Source: Deltaproteobacteria bacterium (GTDB taxonomy: Bacteria; Bdellovibrionota; UBA1018). From it: 5,486 bases of DNA. Both the position numbers and the translations under genes were made by a program. Below, in pieces: positions 1-4,374 of this stretch (its first letter is position 1; each line of letters begins with the position of its first letter). The stretch is taken from the NCBI GenBank assembly GCA_013286765.1, contig JABDFB010000110.1, forward strand, positions 1-5,486, in the 5' to 3' direction. Below the pieces are notes generated by a model. The model ran no database searches. It was given only the letters and a program-made list of their open reading frames with translations, and was not told the origin of the DNA.

Positions 1-1187
1 AAATTCAAAAAATCATAGAGACAGATGTATCTTTGCTAGCGTTTCTTGCAGGGCTATTGGAAAAATACGTGCCTGAGACTCGGGTGATCGGGCCCAAGAT
101 GATTGTGGACGAGTTTTTTAGAACTCTCCAATTTGAACTAGATTTCAAGATTGAAGCCAATAATATGGCCAAAATTGCGGAGAACATGGCCGAAATTCCG
201 GAAATTGTAATTCCGAAGGCGTTTAAGAGTTTAACGACGCAGAGAGTTCTCACAGCGGAAAAGTTGGATGGGATTAAGGTCACGGACGAAAAGGCTTTGG
301 ATGCGGCTAGAATTGATCGAAAGAGAATCGTTCAAATTGGTGCTCAAGCGTTCTTTAAATCCGTCTTGATTGATGGTCTCTTTCACGGCGATCTTCACGG
401 CGGCAATTTATTTGTCCTACCCGGTAATCGATTGGGAATAGTTGATTTTGGCATTGTGGGCAGGCTTTCTCAGAAATCTCGTGACCAACTGGCAAATATG
501 ATGATGTCACTCCTAACTGAGGACTACGAGAAACTCTGTTATGAATATGCCGAGCTAGGATCAGCCGAAGCATCTGTTGATTTTGATGCGTTCCAGCGTG
601 AAGTTCGGAACACGTTGTCTCCATATATGGGGATGTCTTTGTCCGAACTCAATGTCGGAAAAATTCTGATCGAAGCAACAAAAATTGCGACTCAGTATCA
701 GATTAAAATACCCGGCGATTGGATGATTGTATTTAAGGCGATTCTTACTATTGAGGGCATGGGACGTTCTCTTGATCCAGATTTTGATCTCTTGGCCATC
801 GGTCAAGTATTGGTAAAAGATATTATTAAAGATCAGTATTCCGTGCAGCGACTATCTAAGGAATTGGTTTGGATTAGTCGTGATTTAGCAGCCTTAGTGA
901 AGGTACTGCCACGACAGATTCGCTGGATGTTTAAAAAATTCAATAGTAATGATTTTGCCTTCGAAATTAAAGTTCCTGAAGTTGAAAAAATCCGTAAACA
1001 ATTAGACGTAAATGGACGCAGATTGAGTTTTAGTGTCCTTATCTCCGGCTTATTTATTTCAAGTAGCATTGCTCTTCAGCATTCTTCCGGGCGGATGATC
1101 GGAGAATATCCGTTCTTATCAATTCTCTATTTTTCTGCAGCTGTCGTATTTTTGAGCATATTCTTAATGAAATCTTTAAAAAAGTAG
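1..1187 (+). CDS. UbiB/AarF (ABC1) family atypical kinase, 5'-truncated by window edge
   Basis: This is an ABC1/UbiB family protein: an atypical membrane-associated kinase-like ATPase that in other bacteria and mitochondria (UbiB, COQ8/ADCK3) supports isoprenoid quinone biosynthesis. The reading frame is open from base 3 and already encodes family sequence before the TTG at 33, so that TTG is not a true start; the N-terminal part with the KxGQ motif lies outside the window. Visible motifs are an ELDFKIEANN helix with the conserved Glu (about 130-165), the catalytic loop HGDLHGGN (384-407) and the metal-binding DFG (444-452), followed by a helical C-lobe. Two hydrophobic segments at the C-terminus (about 1025-1090 and 1110-1180) match the family's membrane anchor. 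The catalytic loop carries GG where most members have PG (HxDxHPGN). Family assignment is firm; the exact quinone or lipid role is not shown by the sequence. Stop TAG at 1185-1187; no clear terminator follows. Confidence 0.93.
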   Translation, partial: IQKIIETDVSLLAFLAGLLEKYVPETRVIGPKMIVDEFFRTLQFELDFKIEANNMAKIAENMAEIPEIVIPKAFKSLTTQRVLTAEKLDGIKVTDEKALDAARIDRKRIVQIGAQAFFKSVLIDGLFHGDLHGGNLFVLPGNRLGIVDFGIVGRLSQKSRDQLANMMMSLLTEDYEKLCYEYAELGSAEASVDFDAFQREVRNTLSPYMGMSLSELNVGKILIEATKIATQYQIKIPGDWMIVFKAILTIEGMGRSLDPDFDLLAIGQVLVKDIIKDQYSVQRLSKELVWISRDLAALVKVLPRQIRWMFKKFNSNDFAFEIKVPEVEKIRKQLDVNGRRLSFSVLISGLFISSSIALQHSSGRMIGEYPFLSILYFSAAVVFLSIFLMKSLKK

Positions 1188-1233
1188 TTTGTAGTAGCGG
1201 CTGAAGGCAATAATTTTTGTTATCTTTCATTTT

Positions 1234-1287
1234 CCCCTTGAAGTTAGGTTTGAATTTCATCTAGCCTAAACAAATTACATCAAGGGG
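1234..1287 (+). promoter_or_regulatory. Inverted repeat that could mask the Shine-Dalgarno of the metallopeptidase gene
   Basis: CCCCTTGA at 1234-1241 is a perfect 8-bp complement of TCAAGGGG at 1280-1287. The right arm is the core of the Shine-Dalgarno of the gene starting at 1297. Within the 38-nt loop a second short pair, TTAGG (1244-1248) with CCTAA (1265-1269), could extend the fold. In a transcript reading through from upstream this hairpin would compete with ribosome binding. No T-run follows, so it does not look like an intrinsic terminator. The regulatory role is inference from pairing alone. Confidence 0.4.
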
Positions 1288-1289
1288 GA
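1282..1289 (+). promoter_or_regulatory. Strong Shine-Dalgarno that sets a GTG start
   Basis: AAGGGGGA lies 7 nt before the GTG at 1297. The strength and spacing decide the GTG start; the next in-frame ATG (1333) lies inside the hydrophobic part of the signal peptide. Confidence 0.75.
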
Positions 1290-1296
1290 TTCTTAG

Positions 1297-2118
1297 GTGA
1301 AAGATAAGCAGACTATATTTAGCCAGTTTGTAATGACTCTTATCGTATTTCTAACTGCAGGAATGAGTGCTTGCACGAACGAAGAATTGAATCATACATT
1401 AGGGAATTATTTGGGGAACGGCTCAACTATTGCCAAGTTAGATCAGAATAATAATAGTACAAATCCATCGGGTAATGCGACAGTTAGCCGCCCTAATTCA
1501 GGCCATGTTACTAATAATCCTCGGAGTAATATTCATGGCAATACAGCTTTAGGCCCTTCTTGCGGAACTGGAAAGTCTAATTCAATTTGTTTAGGAATAA
1601 AATATATTGTTTATGCAAATTCCTATGGGCAAGGAATTGTAAATCAGCAAGAAGCCTTTCAGAATCTCGAGGGTATTAATCGTGTCTGGAGTCAATGTGG
1701 AATTGCATTTCAAATAGACCAGTATTTGGTCGCCAACGCCCAAGACTATCGCCTGCGCTATAATCCGCAGGAATACGATGAGCTCAATGATATTCGAAGG
1801 ACCTTCTCTGATGACGTCACTCTATTAGTCGTGACTACAGGAAAATGGATGGGAAATCTCGATGGACCTGCAAACGCATGGACGAATATGCCAGGCGAGA
1901 TCGTTTACGGCGCTGTAATGGAGTCGGTAGTGGCGACCTTTCCTAATATTATCGCCCACGAACTTGGTCATTATATGAACCTCGACCATAACTATTCAGA
2001 TACAACTAATCTAATGACACAAGTAATCGCAGATAATTCTGTCAATCTTAATCAGGGCCAGTGTCAGGTCGCTCGTGATGGTATTCAAAACTACTGGCAA
2101 AGAATGCTGAGATCGTGA
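1297..2118 (+). CDS. Putative lipoprotein zinc metallopeptidase (metzincin-like)
   Basis: This is a 273-residue exported zincin. The N-terminus is a signal peptide (KDK, then a hydrophobic stretch about residues 8-22) ending in MSAC, an imperfect lipobox that puts the lipidated Cys at 26; if not lipidated it would still be a Sec substrate. Residues about 40-85 are an Asn/Ser/Gly-rich linker, typical of a tether between lipid anchor and catalytic domain. The catalytic domain (about 98-273) has HELGHYMNLDH at 221-231, giving zinc ligands His221, His225, His231 and base Glu222, and NLMT with Met240 nine residues later as a Met-turn, so the metzincin fold is likely. The usual Gly of HExxHxxGxxH is Asn228. 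Four further cysteines (89, 98, 134, 256) could form two disulfides, consistent with export. Substrate unknown; proteolysis at the cell surface or in the periplasm is inferred. The gene starts 109 bp after the UbiB-family gene, with no convincing promoter between. Confidence 0.85.
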   Translation: MKDKQTIFSQFVMTLIVFLTAGMSACTNEELNHTLGNYLGNGSTIAKLDQNNNSTNPSGNATVSRPNSGHVTNNPRSNIHGNTALGPSCGTGKSNSICLGIKYIVYANSYGQGIVNQQEAFQNLEGINRVWSQCGIAFQIDQYLVANAQDYRLRYNPQEYDELNDIRRTFSDDVTLLVVTTGKWMGNLDGPANAWTNMPGEIVYGAVMESVVATFPNIIAHELGHYMNLDHNYSDTTNLMTQVIADNSVNLNQGQCQVARDGIQNYWQRMLRS

Positions 2119-2236
2119 CCAGTAGCTACTGTGAGCAAACGTACGTCCTTATCGGCGCTTTTTATACGAATCCCTAGATGGACGGTCTCACTCCAGTATT
2201 CTTCGGTGCAGCCGATTTGAGTAAAAGCCGCAGTTA

Positions 2237-2253
2237 TAAACTTATTAAGTTTA
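2237..2253. repeat. Short inverted repeat upstream of the RING-protein promoter
   Basis: TAAACTT-ATT-AAGTTTA is a perfect 7-bp inverted repeat with a 3-nt centre, about 30 bp upstream of the candidate -35 at 2284. Its size fits an operator-like site, but AT-rich DNA makes such repeats by chance. Confidence 0.25.
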
Positions 2254-2283
2254 ATTAAGTGCTATAGAAGATTGGGTGTTTAT

Positions 2284-2311
2284 TTGCAAAGTCTATTTAA
2301 CTGTGTATAAA
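2284..2311 (+). promoter_or_regulatory. Candidate sigma70-type promoter for the RING-protein gene
   Basis: TTGCAA (2284-2289, 4 of 6 to TTGACA) and TATAAA (2306-2311, 5 of 6 to TATAAT) are separated by 16 bp, about 43 bp before the GTG start. This 236-bp spacer (2119-2354) holds no open gene that I can support, so an own promoter for the downstream gene is expected here. Confidence 0.4.
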
Positions 2312-2343
2312 TAATCTTTTTTGATTGCTTATAGGTAAATAGA

Positions 2344-2349
2344 ACGGAG
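2344..2349 (+). promoter_or_regulatory. Shine-Dalgarno for the RING-protein gene
   Basis: ACGGAG lies 5 nt before the GTG at 2355. The GTG start places a basic/polar n-region right before the hydrophobic signal segment, which supports this start. Confidence 0.5.
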
Positions 2350-2354
2350 TTTGC

Positions 2355-3209
2355 GTGAAAATCCAAGGTTTTGAATTGCATGTGCCGAATATTTTTAAAT
2401 TATTTATAGGGTTTCTAATTTTTATTGCACCTTTAGTCTCTTCAGCGGGAGCTATTCATGATTTTGCTAAGGAAAAGAACTTCGGTGTTCTTTTGACTGC
2501 CATAGATATGCTTCCTCTCCAACAGATGGAACAGGTGTTAGAGAGTGTTGACGAAGCAAACACCACTTTAAGGAGTATTCTCACTAAATACGGACAGGAA
2601 GGCAGAGCTATAATTAAACAGATTGATAGCTTAGTGGCGCAGGCATATGCTGCTAGCGACGTAATGGATACGAAAGCTGAACCTGCCTCTAGAGCAAGTG
2701 AAGATAGTCAAAGCAGCAGAAAACACAAAGGGGATTTTGAATCATCTCTAGAATTGTCGACTAGAGTGGCCAAGAAGCTCCGTTTCGATTCTGCATCTAT
2801 AAACGAGCATTTGGCCGGCACCAGCTTGCAATGTGAAACAAAGTTTCCTTCTGGGGAAAACGCAGGAGAGGAATACCGGAAGCAGAAGAAAGAACGTGAA
2901 AGAGTAAGGCTTGAAGCAAAGCAATTGGCTGAAATCTTGAAAGAACGCGTTGACAGAGTCACTAGCCGAACCAATACGAGTTTTCCGATGCAAATAGGTA
3001 CTCATTTTAATCTAGTTTTGGCTGGGACTAAATTGAATTGTAGAGAATGTGGAAAACAGTCAATAGTGAAGCTCCGTTGCCCCGAGGCACATGGTTTTTG
3101 TTTAAATTGTGTAGCCCAATTCGTCGCAAATAGAAAGTTTTGGACTGGCGCTGGTTCCGGCTCTTTTGATTCATGCCCATTCTGTAGATGGACGAGGAGC
3201 ATGCGGTAA
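2355..3209 (+). CDS. Exported protein with C-terminal C3HC4 RING finger (putative E3 ubiquitin ligase-like effector)
   Basis: A 284-residue protein with three parts. Residues 1-33 look like a Sec signal peptide: polar n-region, hydrophobic core about 14-28, and SSAGA as cleavage region. Residues 34-205 appear largely helical, with a Ser/Lys-rich polar stretch (107-127) and a highly charged Lys/Arg/Glu helix (171-200) that may be coiled coil. Residues 229-277 fit the RING-HC pattern exactly: C229-x2-C232-x9-C242-x3-H246-x2-C249-x2-C252-x21-C274-x2-C277. Arg278 directly after the last Cys occupies the linchpin position that in eukaryotic RING E3 ligases helps activate E2-ubiquitin, and the ending CPFCRW is typical of RINGs. 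RING domains are eukaryotic; in bacteria RING or U-box proteins are mostly translocated effectors, so ubiquitin ligase activity in a host or prey cell is plausible but inferred. Caveats: Glu rather than a hydrophobic residue between the first two Cys, and eight thiols in an exported protein. It could instead be a structural zinc module. Confidence 0.82.
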   Translation: MKIQGFELHVPNIFKLFIGFLIFIAPLVSSAGAIHDFAKEKNFGVLLTAIDMLPLQQMEQVLESVDEANTTLRSILTKYGQEGRAIIKQIDSLVAQAYAASDVMDTKAEPASRASEDSQSSRKHKGDFESSLELSTRVAKKLRFDSASINEHLAGTSLQCETKFPSGENAGEEYRKQKKERERVRLEAKQLAEILKERVDRVTSRTNTSFPMQIGTHFNLVLAGTKLNCRECGKQSIVKLRCPEAHGFCLNCVAQFVANRKFWTGAGSGSFDSCPFCRWTRSMR

Positions 3210-3339
3210 AGGTTGTAAATTAAGTAGCCTGGACCATCTGAGTACTTCACGAGTCAATTAAAATAATATAATTTATAGAAATACCCGACTATTTCGGCTG
3301 ATTAGTTAGGAATGCGTATAAGTTAGTGTTACGAATTTA

Positions 3340-3361
3340 TATTTTAATTAAATTTAAAATA
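3340..3361. repeat. AT-only inverted repeat in the spacer before the C2H2-like gene
   Basis: TATTTTAA (3340-3347) and TTAAAATA (3354-3361) form an 8-bp perfect stem around a 6-nt AT loop. It sits in the AT-richest stretch of the window, immediately upstream of a possible -35 element (TTTACA at 3366). It could be a binding site for an AT-preferring protein or an UP-element-like region, or simply reflect base composition. Confidence 0.25.
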
Positions 3362-3365
3362 ATAC

Positions 3366-3395
3366 TTTACATATTATCTTAAAATAATGTAGTCT
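3366..3395 (+). promoter_or_regulatory. Weak candidate promoter for the C2H2-like gene
   Basis: TTTACA (3366-3371, 5 of 6 to TTGACA) is followed after 18 bp by TAGTCT (3390-3395), a poor -10. AT-rich DNA upstream could compensate. The 229-bp spacer 3210-3438 has no gene and no convincing terminator, only this and the adjacent inverted repeat. Confidence 0.22.
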
Positions 3396-3421
3396 GATCT
3401 CTTTTTTAAAATCTCGTTATT

Positions 3422-3427
3422 AAGGAA
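3422..3427 (+). promoter_or_regulatory. Shine-Dalgarno for the C2H2-like gene
   Basis: AAGGAA lies 11 nt before the ATG at 3439, a slightly long spacing. No better in-frame start exists, because the following residues already form the signal peptide. Confidence 0.45.
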
Positions 3428-3438
3428 TGTGAATTAAA

Positions 3439-4374
3439 ATGTCTTGGAGAATTGGTTTCGTTTTAGTTGTTACTGGTCTAACCGTTTCAAATCTGCCGCA
3501 GGGTTACTGTGCCGAGAGTAGAGAAACAGCGATCTCTGGCCCCAAAATCCCTGTTCAGCCGACACCAATCTATGATTTTTCGGGAAGCTGGCTTAGTAAC
3601 GATAAGAAGTCTCGATTCCTTATAGAACAGCGTTTCTATCAACCCAAAGAAACTAGAAACTGGGAGAAACTGGATCTAACTGTAAAACTACCAAATGGAA
3701 GCGACACAAATCATACTCTCAGATCAAGCAAGATTCCTAATATCGGAAAAGCGGTGGCCGATTACGGAGACCCCGATTACGATCAATGGTGGTTCTGGCA
3801 TCCTTCATCAAAAAATCTCTCTTTGGCGCTTTCCGCGAATTCGGGTGTCAGTTTTGAAGTCGATACGGATTCTCATCCGGAAAGGCTTAAAGTACGGGCC
3901 CTCAATGATGGGGACTTGTATGAATTTGAGGGTTCCCGTGAAAGTTCCCAGGAAGAAAAAGCCCCAAAGGCCGGTTCTTCTTTGCCAGATGCCCTCCTCC
4001 TATTAGCCTCTGCTGCGGAAGGGTCGGCTGATAATTCGTCTAACAATGCTCCTGAAAGTCCTTTAGGTGACGAGTCAGAAGACGACCAAAAATCAGATGC
4101 CCAAATCAAGAAGACAAATAAAAAAAGTTTAAAGAGAAAGTGGGAGGCAAAGAAGCCGACGAGCAGCGGAACAAGTAAAAAATTAGTGTGTAAAGAAAAA
4201 GCGTGCAAAAACAGGAAGCATAGCTTCCCGAGTCTGTACCTGTTTGATACTCATAAATTGTTTGTCCATAAGCGCCTAGCGTTTGTATATCCAAAGTGTA
4301 AACAAAAACGGTCAGTACAGGGCCAAAAATTTCTTCAACCATGCTCTTATAATTCGGCTTCCCTGCCTGAATGA
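3439..4374 (+). CDS. Exported protein with basic NLS-like cluster and C2H2 zinc-finger-like motif; 3' end reads into antisense P5CDH
   Basis: This 311-residue protein is not one I recognise as a family. It begins with a probable Sec signal peptide (Arg4, hydrophobic core 6-17, likely cleavage near Ala25). Residues about 44-165 form a compact-looking domain rich in Trp, Tyr and Phe (FSGSW at 47-51, QWWFW at 116-120) with a faint lipocalin-like flavour that I would not press. Then come a Leu/Ala helix (DALLLLASAAE, 184-194), an acidic Ser/Asp/Glu stretch (195-220), and a Lys/Arg cluster at 224-239 (KKTNKKSLKRKWEAKK) resembling a bipartite nuclear localisation signal. A C2H2-like module follows: C251-x4-C256, Phe263, H272-x4-H277; the Cys-to-His interval is 15 rather than 12, so the finger is degenerate. 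Residues from about 286 to the end are antisense to conserved P5CDH codons, so the natural C-terminus may be lost or altered. Function is unknown; a host-nuclear role is inference. Confidence 0.68.
   Translation: MSWRIGFVLVVTGLTVSNLPQGYCAESRETAISGPKIPVQPTPIYDFSGSWLSNDKKSRFLIEQRFYQPKETRNWEKLDLTVKLPNGSDTNHTLRSSKIPNIGKAVADYGDPDYDQWWFWHPSSKNLSLALSANSGVSFEVDTDSHPERLKVRALNDGDLYEFEGSRESSQEEKAPKAGSSLPDALLLLASAAEGSADNSSNNAPESPLGDESEDDQKSDAQIKKTNKKSLKRKWEAKKPTSSGTSKKLVCKEKACKNRKHSFPSLYLFDTHKLFVHKRLAFVYPKCKQKRSVQGQKFLQPCSYNSASLPE

Noticed and set aside
33..35. TTG as start of the UbiB-family gene
   Set aside because: Upstream codons from base 3 are open and encode family-like sequence (IQKIIETDVS leading into the LLAFLAGLLEKYVPE block), so the gene continues beyond the left edge.
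1189..1216. Promoter between the UbiB-family gene and the metallopeptidase (TTGTAG...TAATTT)
   Set aside because: Both hexamers match the consensus in only about half their positions; not distinguishable from background in AT-rich DNA.
2120..2131. 12-bp palindrome CAGTAGCTACTG just after the metallopeptidase stop as terminator
   Set aside because: It has no loop and no T-run follows, so it does not form an intrinsic terminator; an operator role has no support.
2203..2218. TCGG-TGCAG-CCGA hairpin as terminator of the metallopeptidase gene
   Set aside because: The stem is only 4 bp and is followed by just three T; too weak to call. A similar CCGA/TCGG hairpin at 3285-3297 has no T-run at all.
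3695..4208. Alternative frames over the C2H2-like gene on both strands
   Set aside because: They lack start signals and protein-like composition; the main frame has a signal peptide, a Shine-Dalgarno and an ordered domain layout.
4106..4297. P5CDH C-terminus present but frameshifted
   Set aside because: I looked for the NFYxN and GQQPFGGARASGT-type block in the other - strand frames to the left of 4298 and found none; the DNA there belongs to the convergent gene.
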